Positions 44,907 through 54,230 of a stretch of DNA of 64,000 nucleotides are shown piece after piece. This DNA is from JBAJNN01 sp036881905 (GTDB taxonomy: Bacteria > Pseudomonadota > Alphaproteobacteria > Rhizobiales > Im1), in contig JBAJNN010000002.1 of NCBI GenBank assembly GCA_036881905.1, positions 62,001 through 126,000 on the forward strand. Direction: 5' to 3'. The notes below the pieces were generated by a model. It made no database searches and had not been told where the DNA came from. It saw only the letters and a list, made by a program, of their open reading frames with translations. Numbering within the stretch: the stretch's first letter is position 1; every line of letters starts with the position of its first letter. A program made the position numbers and the translations under genes.

Positions 44907-45637
44907 ATGTCCAGAGTAGCAATCGTCACTGGAGGAACGCGCGGCATTGGAGCAGCGATTTCGTGGAGCCTCAAAGTTGATGGGTTCAAGGCGGTGGCCA
45001 ATGACGTGGCTAATGACGAAAACGCCCTAAAATTCCGGCGGAAATCGGCCATTCTCGTCTTCAAACGTGATGTTTTAGACCATGAGGCTTGTGAAAACGG
45101 CGTGAGAACGCTTGAAGAACGTCTCGGTCCGGTCGATACGCTCATCGACAATGCCGGCATTACCCGTGGAGACCATGCCGCATCGAATGATGCGGAATCA
45201 ATGGTCGCAGGTTATCGGAACCAACCTCGATTCAGTGTTCAACATGACCCACCTTCTGATCGGAGGCATGCGCAAACGCAATTTTGGCCGCATCATCGGC
45301 ATTTCAGCCATCAACAGTCAGAGGGGGCGGATCAGCTCGGTCAATTACGCGGCGGCCAAGGCCGGAACTGCCGGTTTTACAAAAGCACTGGCCCTCGAAA
45401 ACGCGAAGGAAGGGCCTCACCGTGAATTGCATCTGCCCAAGGCTACACCGGCACCAAAAGGCTGGCTTCCATATCGCAAAGGATTCTCGACGTCATGATC
45501 GCCTCGATCCCCGTCGGCCAGCTGGGCAAGGTGGAAGAGATCGCCGATCTTGTAGGCTTTCCGGAGCGGCGCGAGTCCGGGCTTACGACCGGGACCGTGC
45601 TCTCGATCGATGGTAGAGAATATATGGCCAGTGGTTG
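44907..45637 (+). pseudogene. phaB: Acetoacetyl-CoA reductase (PhaB), frameshifted
   Basis: The SDR start SRVAIVTGGTRGIGAAIS is intact and reads to DNAGITRGDH. A frame change between about 45165 and 45195 is needed to continue as RMMRNQWSQVIGTNLDSVFNMT, which contains the catalytic region SAINSQRG and NYAAAKAG. An extra base in AAGGAAGGG (about 45408) and another in CCCAAGG (about 45440) are needed to read LTVNCICPGYTGT and the end LGKVEEIADLV ... SIDGREYMASG with TGA at 45635. At least three indels. The gene would reduce acetoacetyl-CoA for PHB. Confidence 0.92.
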
Positions 45638-45743
45638 ACTGCAAGCTAAATTCAGCATAAATCATCTGAATCGGGAGATGGGACGTAAAATTTCTCCTGG
45701 GTCGGAAACAGAGTTTGGCGAAACCAATGAAAGGGAAGCGGAC

Positions 45744-46949
45744 ATGAGAGTATTCAGGATGATTGCTGGAGCGATCGGGGCGTTTTCGGTCTTGTTATCT
45801 CCGGCCATTGCCGATGATGGCGTGATCAAACTCGGCGCATCCGTTCAACTGACCGGGGCCAAGGCCAACACCGGCCGGTATTACCGCAATGCCTATGCCC
45901 TGACCATCGACAAAATCAATGACATGGGCGGAATCAAAGTCGGCGACAAGCGTTACAGGCTTGAGCTTGTTGTTCTCGACAATCAGTCGGACGTCAATTT
46001 GAGCGTTCGCCAGTATGTGCGGCTGATCACCTCCGACAAGGTCGATTTTCTGCTCGGCCCCTACACGTCGAACTTCGCGTTGACCGACTCTTCCGTCGCC
46101 GAAAAATATCAAGTGCCGATGGTACAGGGCGGTGGGGCCGCGGCGGAAATATTCAGCCGTGGGTACCGCTACATCTTCGGCACGTTCGCTCCGGCAGGCG
46201 ACTATTTCGTCTCCACGATCGATATGCTCGGTCAACTGACGCCGAAGGTTGAAACTGTATCGCTCATCTCCGCCGATGACAGTTTCGATCTGTCGGTCGC
46301 CGAGGGCACGCGCAAACATCTCAAACAAGCCGGTATCGCCATTGTGCTCGACGAACAGTTTCGCGACGAGCATGGCGAATTCTCCTCGATTCTCTCGAAA
46401 ATCAAGGCCGCCCACAGTGATGCCATTCTGGTTGCCTGTCATGAACCCGACGCCTTGAATTTCATCCGCAAGGCCAAGAGCCTGGGCGTCGACCCGGGGT
46501 ATTTCCAATCCTTCACCGTCGGGGTGCCGACCGCCGATTTTCGCCATGCCTTGGGCGATGACGCCAACTATACCTTCGGCATGACGGCATGGTTGCCGAG
46601 CTCTGTCTTAAAGGACAGGTGGTTCGGCAACGCCGCCCAATTTGCCGAGAGCTATAAGGCGAAATACGGCTATGAGCCCGACTATCACGCCGCTTCGGCC
46701 GCAGTCGATGTCGAGACTTTCGTCTATGCCATCGAAAAAGCCGGTTCGCTCAATCGCGAGGCCGTGCGCGACGCCATCGCCCAATCCGACTTCGACTCTC
46801 TCTACGCCCATATCGCCTTCAGCAAAACGGGACAGATCATTCTGCCGCAAATCGTCGTGCAGATCCAGGACGGCGAATTAAAGCCGATTTACACCGACAA
46901 ATTCCTCAACTGGCCGCACTATCCCATCCCGCCATGGAACGACCGGTAG
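45744..46949 (+). CDS. HAAT ABC importer binding protein (second system)
   Basis: 401 residues, type I periplasmic fold. Signal peptide residues 1-24 (cleavage near AIA-DD), then VIKLGASVQLTGAKANTGRYYRNAYALTIDKINDMGGIKVG. ATG at 45744 has AAGGGAAG upstream; an earlier in-frame ATG is disfavoured. This sequence type is close to binding proteins for aromatic acids, amides or unknown solutes as often as to LivK proper, so the ligand is open. It heads a gene run with two permeases and two ATPases. Confidence 0.9.
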   Translation: MRVFRMIAGAIGAFSVLLSPAIADDGVIKLGASVQLTGAKANTGRYYRNAYALTIDKINDMGGIKVGDKRYRLELVVLDNQSDVNLSVRQYVRLITSDKVDFLLGPYTSNFALTDSSVAEKYQVPMVQGGGAAAEIFSRGYRYIFGTFAPAGDYFVSTIDMLGQLTPKVETVSLISADDSFDLSVAEGTRKHLKQAGIAIVLDEQFRDEHGEFSSILSKIKAAHSDAILVACHEPDALNFIRKAKSLGVDPGYFQSFTVGVPTADFRHALGDDANYTFGMTAWLPSSVLKDRWFGNAAQFAESYKAKYGYEPDYHAASAAVDVETFVYAIEKAGSLNREAVRDAIAQSDFDSLYAHIAFSKTGQIILPQIVVQIQDGELKPIYTDKFLNWPHYPIPPWNDR

Positions 46950-47047
46950 TCGAGAAGAGTAACAGGCGCGCCGTGTGCCGTCCGGGCAGGGGGTTGCCAT
47001 TGTTTCTCCAGAATGGCCGCACAGGCTGGCTATAGGAAAGAATCGCC

Positions 47048-47911
47048 ATGCTTTTGCCGCAAATTTTGCTCAACGGTGTTCTGACCGGCGGTCTCTATGG
47101 TCTCATGGCTTTCGGCATGGCCCTGGTCTGGGGGGTATTGAAAATCCTCAACCTGGCCCATGGCTCGCTAATCATGCTCGGCGGGTATATGGTCTATTAC
47201 CTGTTCACCCTGTTTGGCCTCGATCCCTTTGCCGCTTTGCCGATCGCCGCCCTTTTCATGTTCGTTTTCGGCTATCTTCTGCAACGCTTTCTCATCAATC
47301 TCATTGTCCGCGCCACCATGCTGAGCACATTATTGATCGCTTTCGGCATCGACGTCATCATAACCTATCTGGCGCAATTGTTTTTCAGCGCCGATTTTCG
47401 CACCATCAATCCGGCCTATTCCGGCGCGAATTTCAGCGTCCTCGGTCTCACCGTCCCTGTGGTCGGCCTCGCCGCCTTCATCATTGCTGTTATCCTTGCC
47501 GCCGCCATATGGTTTGTGCTCAACCATACGCCGCTCGGCCGCGCCATTCGCGCAACGGCGCAGAATCTAACGGCCGCGAGGCTCTACGGGATCGCCCCGG
47601 TTCGGATCTATGCCATGACCTTCGGCATCGGCGCCGCTCTTGCCGGCGTCGCCGGCGGGCTGTTCGGGCTGACCACTCATCTCACCCCCTATATCGGCGC
47701 CGAGTTGACGGCAAAATCCTTCGTGATCGCCATCATCGGCGGTCTAACCAACCCTTTTAATGTCATTTTCGGCGGAATCGCGGTCGGAATCGCCGAGCAG
47801 CTCGGCTCCTTCTATCTCGGGGCCACCTACAGCGACGTTATTAGCTTCGGTCTTCTTGTCCTGGTCCTGGTCTTGCGGCCGGTGCGCTCACTGAGGGCGA
47901 CGTTACCATGA
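47048..47911 (+). CDS. HAAT ABC importer permease, LivH type (second system)
   Basis: 287 residues, eight or so helices. It shows the LivH segment NGVLTGGLYGLMAFGMALVWGVLKILNLAHGSLIMLGGY and C-terminal GGLTNPFNVIFGG. Overlaps the next permease gene by four bases (ATGA). Confidence 0.92.
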   Translation: MLLPQILLNGVLTGGLYGLMAFGMALVWGVLKILNLAHGSLIMLGGYMVYYLFTLFGLDPFAALPIAALFMFVFGYLLQRFLINLIVRATMLSTLLIAFGIDVIITYLAQLFFSADFRTINPAYSGANFSVLGLTVPVVGLAAFIIAVILAAAIWFVLNHTPLGRAIRATAQNLTAARLYGIAPVRIYAMTFGIGAALAGVAGGLFGLTTHLTPYIGAELTAKSFVIAIIGGLTNPFNVIFGGIAVGIAEQLGSFYLGATYSDVISFGLLVLVLVLRPVRSLRATLP

Positions 47912-48852
47912 GGCGGCTTGTTCTCATTATCCTGTTCGGCGCCGCCCTTTTGGCCGCTCTGCCCTATTTCGCCAGCGATGTAATGATGCAATTCGCGATC
48001 AACGCCTTGCTTATGGCGGTGCTGGCGCAATCGTGGAATATCATTGGCGGCTTCACTGGCTATATGTCTTTCGGTAATTCGGTCTTCCATGGTCTCGGCG
48101 TTTACGGCACCGCCATTGCCATGGCGCAATTCCACATGGGCTTCGGCGTTGGTCTTGTGCTCGGAGTTATTCTGGCGCTTCTGTGTGCGCTTGTGATCGG
48201 TCTGCCGGTTTTGCGTCTGCGCGGGCCGTATTTCGCCATCGCCACGTTGGGACTGTCCGCCGCCATGGGCGCCCTGGTGTCCAACCTCGATATTGCCGGC
48301 GCCAATATCGGGCTGGCGCTGCCGCTCATTCGCAACGATTTCATGTTCTATGAGTTGTCACTTGCCCTTCTTGTGGCCTGTACGCTGAGTGTGGCGTGGA
48401 TTTCGGCCAGTCGGTTCGGCGCCGGGCTCGTCGCGATCCGCGAAGATGAGCAGGCGGCGGCGGCAATGGGCGTCAACGCCACCCGGTTTAAGGTTATAGC
48501 CTGGATGCTGTCGGCGTTCTTCACCGCGCTCGCCGGTGGTCTCTATGCTTACTGGATCTCTTTCATCGACCCCGCAAGCGCCTTTGACCCGACATTGAAT
48601 GTGCGTATGGTGATCATGGCCGTCTTTGGCGGTCCGGGCACCGTGCTCGGTCCCCTTGTCGGTTCTTTCGCGCTGTCGGCGGTCTATGAGCTTTTGTCGA
48701 ACTGGCTATCGACCGCTGCCGCCTTATTCTTCGGCTTAATCGTCGTGCTTTGCGTGATCTTTACCCCGCGTGGGCTTGCCGATGTGATTGTCGGCGTCCG
48801 GCAATCCGGCTTAAACTATCTGATGCGGAATATCCGGGACAATCGGCTATGA
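47908..48852 (+). CDS. HAAT ABC importer permease, LivM type (second system)
   Basis: 314 residues. LivM marks include AQSWNIIGGFTGYMSFGNSVFHGLGVY, RLRGPYFAIATLGLS and GGPGTVLGPLVG. It pairs with the LivH-type permease and is coupled to both neighbours by ATGA overlaps. Confidence 0.92.
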   Translation: MRRLVLIILFGAALLAALPYFASDVMMQFAINALLMAVLAQSWNIIGGFTGYMSFGNSVFHGLGVYGTAIAMAQFHMGFGVGLVLGVILALLCALVIGLPVLRLRGPYFAIATLGLSAAMGALVSNLDIAGANIGLALPLIRNDFMFYELSLALLVACTLSVAWISASRFGAGLVAIREDEQAAAAMGVNATRFKVIAWMLSAFFTALAGGLYAYWISFIDPASAFDPTLNVRMVIMAVFGGPGTVLGPLVGSFALSAVYELLSNWLSTAAALFFGLIVVLCVIFTPRGLADVIVGVRQSGLNYLMRNIRDNRL

Positions 48853-49598
48853 GCGGCGGGCCTGCGCAACCAATTCTCGAAGCGCGTTCATTGACCAAAC
48901 GATTTGGCGGTCTGGTTTCGGTCGATGGTCTGAATTTCACCCTCAATGAAAACGAGATTCTCGGTCTGATTGGTCCCAACGGCGCCGGCAAGACCACGCT
49001 TGTCAATATGATCTCCGGCACGCTGCGGCCGAGTGAAGGCGCGTTGCTGCTGGGTGGCCGGCGTATCGATAAAATTCAGCCCTACCGGCGCGCCCGTCTC
49101 GGTATTGCGCGAACATTCCAGGTCATGAAACCGTTCCACGGCCTCTCGGTGCTCGACAATGTCGCCATCGGCGCGTTGTTCGGTGCCAGGCGAGGTCGGA
49201 CATCGCGGAAAAGAGCGCGTGAAAAGGCTAGGGACCTCCTCGAATTTACCGGCCTCGACCATCGGCTCGACGCCCGCGCCGATGCTCTAGGTGGCCCCGA
49301 CCGCAAGCGGCTTGAATTTGCCAAGGCTTTGGCAATGGAGCCGAAACTGTTGCTACTCGATGAGGTGATGGCGGGGTTGACGCCCGTGGAGATCGACGAG
49401 GTGGTTGAGTTGATCGAAAAAGTCCGCGATCGCGGGGTGACCATTCTCGTTATCGAGCATGTCATCAAGGCGATCCGCAGCCTGTCGGACCGTATTCTCG
49501 TTCTGCATCACGGTGCGAAAATTGCCGAGGGCGATCCGGTGCGGGTGCTTGATGACCCCCGTGTTGTCGAAGCCTATCTTGGCAAGAGGCGCAAATGA
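48849..49598 (+). CDS. HAAT ABC importer ATPase, LivG type (second system)
   Basis: 249 residues. Walker A GPNGAGKTT, Q-loop IARTFQVMKPF, Walker B LLLLDEVMAGL, switch His in VIEHVIKAI. The signature region reads ALGGPDRKRLEFAKAL, which departs from LSGGQ, as in several LivG-like proteins, though the usual Ser is missing. ATG at 48849 overlaps the permease stop. Confidence 0.91.
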   Translation: MSGGPAQPILEARSLTKRFGGLVSVDGLNFTLNENEILGLIGPNGAGKTTLVNMISGTLRPSEGALLLGGRRIDKIQPYRRARLGIARTFQVMKPFHGLSVLDNVAIGALFGARRGRTSRKRAREKARDLLEFTGLDHRLDARADALGGPDRKRLEFAKALAMEPKLLLLDEVMAGLTPVEIDEVVELIEKVRDRGVTILVIEHVIKAIRSLSDRILVLHHGAKIAEGDPVRVLDDPRVVEAYLGKRRK

Positions 49599-50308
49599 GC
49601 ACACCTCTTTTGAAGATCGCCAAATTATGCGCCGGATATGGGGCATCCCAAGTCCTCTTCGACATCGACATGGCGGTGCGGCAAGGTGAGATTGTCGCTC
49701 TGGTCGGGTCCAACGGCGCGGGAAAGACAACACTTCTACGCGCCGTCTCGCGCGTAATTGAGTCGGATGGGAGAATCGAATTCGATGGCGAGGATATAAC
49801 CGGGCTGCCGCCGGAGGCGGTGTTCGCAAGACGACTGGTACAGGTGCCCGAGGGCCGGCAGCTTTTCGGAGCCATGACGGTGGAGGAAAACCTGCAAATG
49901 GGCGCATATGCTTGCGTCGACAAGAATGCGGTCCAAACCCGTTTCGAGAGTGTTTACACCCTGTTTCCGATTCTTGGACGACGCCGTCGCCAACTTGCCG
50001 GAAGCCTGTCGGGCGGCGAACAGCAAATGTGCGCCATAGGCCGGGCGTTGATGTGCGAACCCAAATTGCTCATGATCGATGAAATGAGCCTTGGTCTGGC
50101 CCCGGTGATCGTCGATCGGCTCCTGGAGATATTGGGCGACATCGTTAAGCGCGGCGTCACCGTTCTTCTGGTCGAACAGGATGTTTTCGCCGCTTTCAGC
50201 GTCGCCGATCGCGCCTATGTCATGGAAACCGGCCGCATGACCCGGGAAGGTCCGGTTTGCGAGTTCGTCGATAATCCAATGATTCGCGAAGCCTATCTTG
50301 GCGTCTGA
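49595..50308 (+). CDS. HAAT ABC importer ATPase, LivF type (second system)
   Basis: 237 residues. Walker A GSNGAGKTT, signature LSGGEQQMCAIGRAL, Walker B LLMIDEMSLGLAP, and PEGRQLFGAMTVEENLQMGA. ATGA overlap with the LivG-type gene. It closes the second importer; the following gene is an unrelated broken regulator. Confidence 0.92.
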   Translation: MSTPLLKIAKLCAGYGASQVLFDIDMAVRQGEIVALVGSNGAGKTTLLRAVSRVIESDGRIEFDGEDITGLPPEAVFARRLVQVPEGRQLFGAMTVEENLQMGAYACVDKNAVQTRFESVYTLFPILGRRRRQLAGSLSGGEQQMCAIGRALMCEPKLLMIDEMSLGLAPVIVDRLLEILGDIVKRGVTVLLVEQDVFAAFSVADRAYVMETGRMTREGPVCEFVDNPMIREAYLGV

Positions 50309-50410
50309 TCCCTCATGGCAAATGCGACCGGCAGGGGGAGCTTACCCCCAAAATCCCCAGGGCCGGCGCGATGGCTTCTTTTACCCGGGTCCCCCGAGGC
50401 TTGTATTCGC

Positions 50411-50453
50411 TTAGAGCGTGTTGCGCTCAAATTGAATCGCTATTCCGCTCTAA
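50411..50453. repeat. Single-module relative of the palindromic repeat family
   Basis: TTAGAGCG (50411-50418) and its exact reverse complement CGCTCTAA (50446-50453) flank a core containing ATTGAATCG. This matches the second module of copies A-C without the first module. It stands between livF and the actR remnant. Confidence 0.7.
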
Positions 50454-50590
50454 TATTTTGTTTTGCAGGCATAATCTTGATCGTCCTTGGCTATCGCTTG
50501 GCAAGCTTGGATTATACTCTAGGGGAAGCGGAAAAGCATTACGATGGAAGGTTCTTGCCAAGGGACCTCTTGCACGAAGGCGATAGCGCC

Positions 50591-51143
50591 ATGATGGAGA
50601 CCGATAAAACGAATATTGAAGATCAGACCTTATTGATTGTTGACGATGACGAGGTGTTTTTAAACCGGCGGGGATGTGCCATGAGCGCGAGAGGGTTCCG
50701 CGTCGAATTGGGCCGGAACGGTCGCCGAGGGCATCGCCCTGGTGCACAAACTGGCGCCGGCTTTCGTCGTTGCCGATATGCGGCTCGATGATGGCAATGG
50801 GCTTGAGGTGATTGAAGCTCTCCACAGGCGTCGCCCCAATGCGCGCGGGATCGTGCTGACCGGATACGGCAATATCGCCAGCGCCGTTACGGCGGTGAAG
50901 CTCGGGGCTATCGACTATCTCGCCAAACCGGCCGATGCCGATGAAATCCACAAGGCCCTCATGGCAAATTCAAAATCACATGCCGACCCGCCGGACAACC
51001 CCATGTCGGCCGACCGGGTGCACTGGGAGCACATACAGCGCGTGTATGAATTATGCGACCGCAACGTTTCGCAAACCGCGCGCCAACTGGGTATGCATCG
51101 CCGCACATTACAGCCGATTCTCGCCAAACGGGCGCCGCGCTGA
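50591..51143 (+). pseudogene. actR: Redox response regulator ActR/RegA/PrrA, frameshifted
   Basis: From ATG at 50591 the receiver begins LLIVDDDEVFLNR. After ARGFRVEL one extra G (in TTGGGCC, about 50715) throws the frame. Removing it gives VAEGIALVHKLAPAFVVADMRLDDGNGLEVIEAL (phospho-Asp), AVKLGAIDYLAKPADADEI, then the DNA-binding tail VYELCDRNVSQTARQLGMHRRTLQPILAKRAPR. The repaired length, 183 residues, equals the family norm. In the near-invariant recognition helix LQRILAKR the Arg is Pro here, and a second oddity is RRGCAM where RLARAM-like sequence is usual. No actS/regB kinase is near. The upstream gene would be lost for redox control. Confidence 0.88.
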
Positions 51144-51198
51144 CATAACGGCCCCGCATGTGAGAGAGCCGGAAACGGCCCCAGTGGGCACAGCCTTA

Positions 51199-51633
51199 TC
51201 AGCGCTGAGCCCGCCGCTTGCGTTTTTTCCGGCCGAGGCCCATTTCCTTGGCGAGCTTCGATCTTGCGGCGGCGTAGTCCGGCGCGACCATCGGATAACT
51301 GGTCGGAAGTCCCCATTTTTCACGGTACTGCTCAGGCGTCATATCGTAATGTGTCCGCAGATGGCGCTTGAGCGACTTGAACTTTTTCCCATCTTCAAGA
51401 CAGACGATATATTCCGGCGTCACCGAACGACGGATATTAACGGCGGGTTTTTGCTCAACCACCGGTTTTTTGTTCACATCCTCTGTCGCCCCGTGTAGGG
51501 CTTTGTAGACCTCTTTGATGAAAGTCGGCATATCGGCCAATGAAACCGAGTTATTGCCGACATAGGCAGATATGATGTCCGTCGTAAGCTCGACCAGATC
51601 GGCCTGTTGCGTATTCGTGGCTTCTTCCGACAT
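51199..51633 (-). CDS. mucR: MucR/Ros family zinc-finger transcriptional regulator
   Basis: 144 residues. The family segment YIVCLEDGKKFKSLKRHLRTHYDMTPEQYREKWGLP holds the C2H2-like finger, with CLED where the second Cys would be, a normal MucR variant. The tail is basic (RKKRKRRAQR). ATG at 51633 with AGGTGA upstream is chosen over frames further up. MucR is an H-NS-like repressor in Hyphomicrobiales, controlling exopolysaccharide, motility and host-interaction genes, and often its own promoter. Confidence 0.95.
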   Translation of the reverse strand: MSEEATNTQQADLVELTTDIISAYVGNNSVSLADMPTFIKEVYKALHGATEDVNKKPVVEQKPAVNIRRSVTPEYIVCLEDGKKFKSLKRHLRTHYDMTPEQYREKWGLPTSYPMVAPDYAAARSKLAKEMGLGRKKRKRRAQR

Positions 51634-52352
51634 TATACTTGTCACCTTCATTCGTTTGTAGCACGATCCTGACCGTGCCAAAGTTTAACCAAGAAGGAAA
51701 TTACGAGAATTTCCAACTCAATGCAACCCTGAATTAGATCAGGGCCAGCCCATCATACCCCGATCACAAGCGGAGTCGATCAATCATGAGAGGCTCCCAA
51801 GCCTTCACTCAAAACTGGAAGCAATGACCTTATCGTTAAGCCAAAATTCCCGCATGGTCAAGTGCATTTTGTTTCCTATCACAAGATTCTTGTATTTGCC
51901 GGTAAATTTTCTGGCCTCCGGTTTTTATTCCCAAACACGGGCCGTATAATTCACAAGAGCAAAATTTGGCCATTTCCGTCACCTTTACAATCTCTAACCA
52001 CGAATCATGCAGAGTCATTACAGTTGCCAGGAGGGTGATTACTGACCGGAAGAGTTCCAGCCTTGCCCAGGCGGACAAGCCGATCGAACTCCAGCCCGCC
52101 CACAAGATTCGCGAATTCACCAGAACGCTCCGAGCAACCAATTGGCGACCGAAACCGCAAGCGACCGCAGCGCCTGACCGGGATGGCGCAGTCGGAGATC
52201 GGCAACGCCGATTTTATATAGGAAATACAAAAGCGTTTGACAAGAGTCGACTGTGTGAGCTATTTTATTAAAGTCTGGAATACAAAAATCTCTGACTGGC
52301 CTTCCCTTTCAGCTATTGAGTTTTATTCTGTTTTCAGTCGTGGTGCTCAATC
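51634..52352. other. Large intergenic region upstream of mucR, AT-leaning
   Basis: About 720 bases between mucR (minus) and the transglutaminase-like gene (plus). No convincing gene: short frames at 51836-52141 and 51966-52271 have no recognisable content. Two exact inverted repeats lie close to mucR and are listed separately. Confidence 0.4.
51696..51744. promoter_or_regulatory. Two inverted repeats upstream of mucR
   Basis: GGAAATT (51696-51702) and AATTTCC (51708-51714) flank a five-base spacer. CCCTGA (51727-51732) and TCAGGG (51739-51744) flank a six-base AT-rich spacer. They start 63 bases upstream of the mucR start codon. MucR autoregulates through AT-rich sites, so an operator role is plausible but not shown. 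Confidence 0.45.
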
Positions 52353-54230
52353 ATGCAAAGATTAATAATTGCCGTCGCGTTATCGATCTGTCTGGCTTTT
52401 TCGGAAGGCTCGGGATCGCTCGCCTCCGCCAAGGATAATGTACAAACCGTCTGGCACGATGACTTCCATGTGAACGCGGACATGACCTACCGTCAGATTG
52501 AGACTCTCGACAGAGTCGTCACCCGTGAGAAAGACATTGGCAGGATCGGTCGATATGACTTTACCTTCGATCCCGCTTATCAGACCTTCAAGGTGGTGGA
52601 AGCTTTTGTGGAGCAGAAGGGCGGAGAACGGACCATGGTGGCGCCCGACAGTATGCTTGTCCGTCCGAGCCAGGCGACGCGCAGTGCTCCTGGGTTCACC
52701 TCCACCAAAACCGCCACGCTTCTGTTTCCTAAAGTGGGAGTGGGGACAAAAGTGCATATTAGGACCGAGATTATAACGTTCAAGCCCTTCTCCACGGGTT
52801 TCAACCTTAGTCTTTACGCAGGGCTTTTTGAACCGACCGATTGTTACCTCTCGATCGACGCGCCAAAATCTCTGCATTTGACGGTCGGCCAGACAAAAGG
52901 CTTCAGGAACAACCGCTTCAGGATATCGGACTGGATCGAGGGCGAGCGGCGGCATATCGAAGCGCAAGCGCATTTGCGTGACGTTTCAGGGGCTGAAAGG
53001 CATATGCCGGCCTATGGGGATTTGTCGCCGCATTTGATCGTTTCCACGCTGTCGTCCTATCAAGACTTGGCGAGGATATACAATAGACTTTTAGCTGGGA
53101 AGGTCACGCTTACACCGGAGATCCGAATGCTGGCCGACAAGGTGAGCGCCGGCAAGACCGGCGGGGCGGCGGCACAGGCGCTCTATGACTGGGTAGCCGG
53201 CAATATTCGCTATGTCGCGCTTTGGCTGAACGCTGAAGCCAATTGGATTCCACACGATGCGGCAACCGTGTTGAAAAATGGCTTCGGCGACTGCAAGGAT
53301 CATGTGGTTCTCCTTCAGGCGCTTTTATCCGCCAAAGGGATTGCGTCGGAAGCCGTACTTGTCGACTGGAGCAACCGCCGTCGGGACTGGCCCGTTGCGT
53401 CTGCCTCCGCTTTCAACCATATGATGATCTATCTGCCGGAATATAAGCTTTATGCCAATCCGACAGACGGAACGGCGCCTTTCGGCGTTCTCACCTACTC
53501 TTTACGGGACAAGCTGGTTGTTCATTTAGGCCCTCACTTTCGTGTTGCGCACACGCCGAGTATGAAACCGGATGACGCCTATTTTACGACCAGGGGCGCG
53601 CTTGCCATCGTCGCCGACGGCAGCGTCAGCGGGACCGCCAAAGCCGATATGTCGCCTATGCTGGAACCGTATTGGAGACGCCGGCTTTCCGACGCAGACG
53701 ATCGCCAAAGGGCCATGAAATCGGCTCTTTCCTCTCTGCCCCATGTCGGGTCCGGTTACCTTGAGACCAGCAATGTGCAAGACCTCGATACGCCGTTCAC
53801 GCTGACCATGAAATGGTTGGCACCACACGCCCTTCAACTTGACGCGGCCGGCTTCATCCTACCTCAATTGCCGGATTTCACGCCGCAGTCCTCACCGCAA
53901 AGTTATCTCGCCGGGTACAAGGACGGTAAGCAGCGTCGCTATCCGGTGGCCTTATGGCCGAAAAAACTCCATTGGCATTTCACGGTGACACCGCCGCCAG
54001 GTAGAGTCTTCCAGACGCTTCCTCCTACAGTTCGTGTCGGAAGAAACGGCAGTTTTTATGCCGCAACCTACAAAATCGAGAACGGTGTCCTCGTCGTCGA
54101 TCGATCGCTGGTAATCGCAACAAGCGAGGTAAAAGCCGCGGAATATGGCGAGGTGGTGGCTATGGCACGGGCGATGATGAACGATTTCGGCACGATCATC
54201 AGCCTGAAGACGGCAGATGAACACCTCTAA
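52353..54230 (+). CDS. Exported DUF3857/transglutaminase-like protein
   Basis: 625 residues. Signal peptide residues 1-25. An N-terminal DUF3857-type beta domain (about 40-260) precedes a transglutaminase-like core with Cys314 in GDCKDH, His356 in FNHMMIY and Asp372 in NPTDGTA, the catalytic triad order of the family. A C-terminal beta domain follows. It probably sits in the periplasm; a peptidase or cross-linking role is inferred from the fold only. No partner genes are evident. Confidence 0.85.
   Translation: MQRLIIAVALSICLAFSEGSGSLASAKDNVQTVWHDDFHVNADMTYRQIETLDRVVTREKDIGRIGRYDFTFDPAYQTFKVVEAFVEQKGGERTMVAPDSMLVRPSQATRSAPGFTSTKTATLLFPKVGVGTKVHIRTEIITFKPFSTGFNLSLYAGLFEPTDCYLSIDAPKSLHLTVGQTKGFRNNRFRISDWIEGERRHIEAQAHLRDVSGAERHMPAYGDLSPHLIVSTLSSYQDLARIYNRLLAGKVTLTPEIRMLADKVSAGKTGGAAAQALYDWVAGNIRYVALWLNAEANWIPHDAATVLKNGFGDCKDHVVLLQALLSAKGIASEAVLVDWSNRRRDWPVASASAFNHMMIYLPEYKLYANPTDGTAPFGVLTYSLRDKLVVHLGPHFRVAHTPSMKPDDAYFTTRGALAIVADGSVSGTAKADMSPMLEPYWRRRLSDADDRQRAMKSALSSLPHVGSGYLETSNVQDLDTPFTLTMKWLAPHALQLDAAGFILPQLPDFTPQSSPQSYLAGYKDGKQRRYPVALWPKKLHWHFTVTPPPGRVFQTLPPTVRVGRNGSFYAATYKIENGVLVVDRSLVIATSEVKAAEYGEVVAMARAMMNDFGTIISLKTADEHL

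Noticed and set aside
51966..52271. 101-codon plus-strand frame in the mucR upstream gap
   Set aside because: Unrecognisable, no ribosome site, and lies in AT-leaning regulatory DNA.
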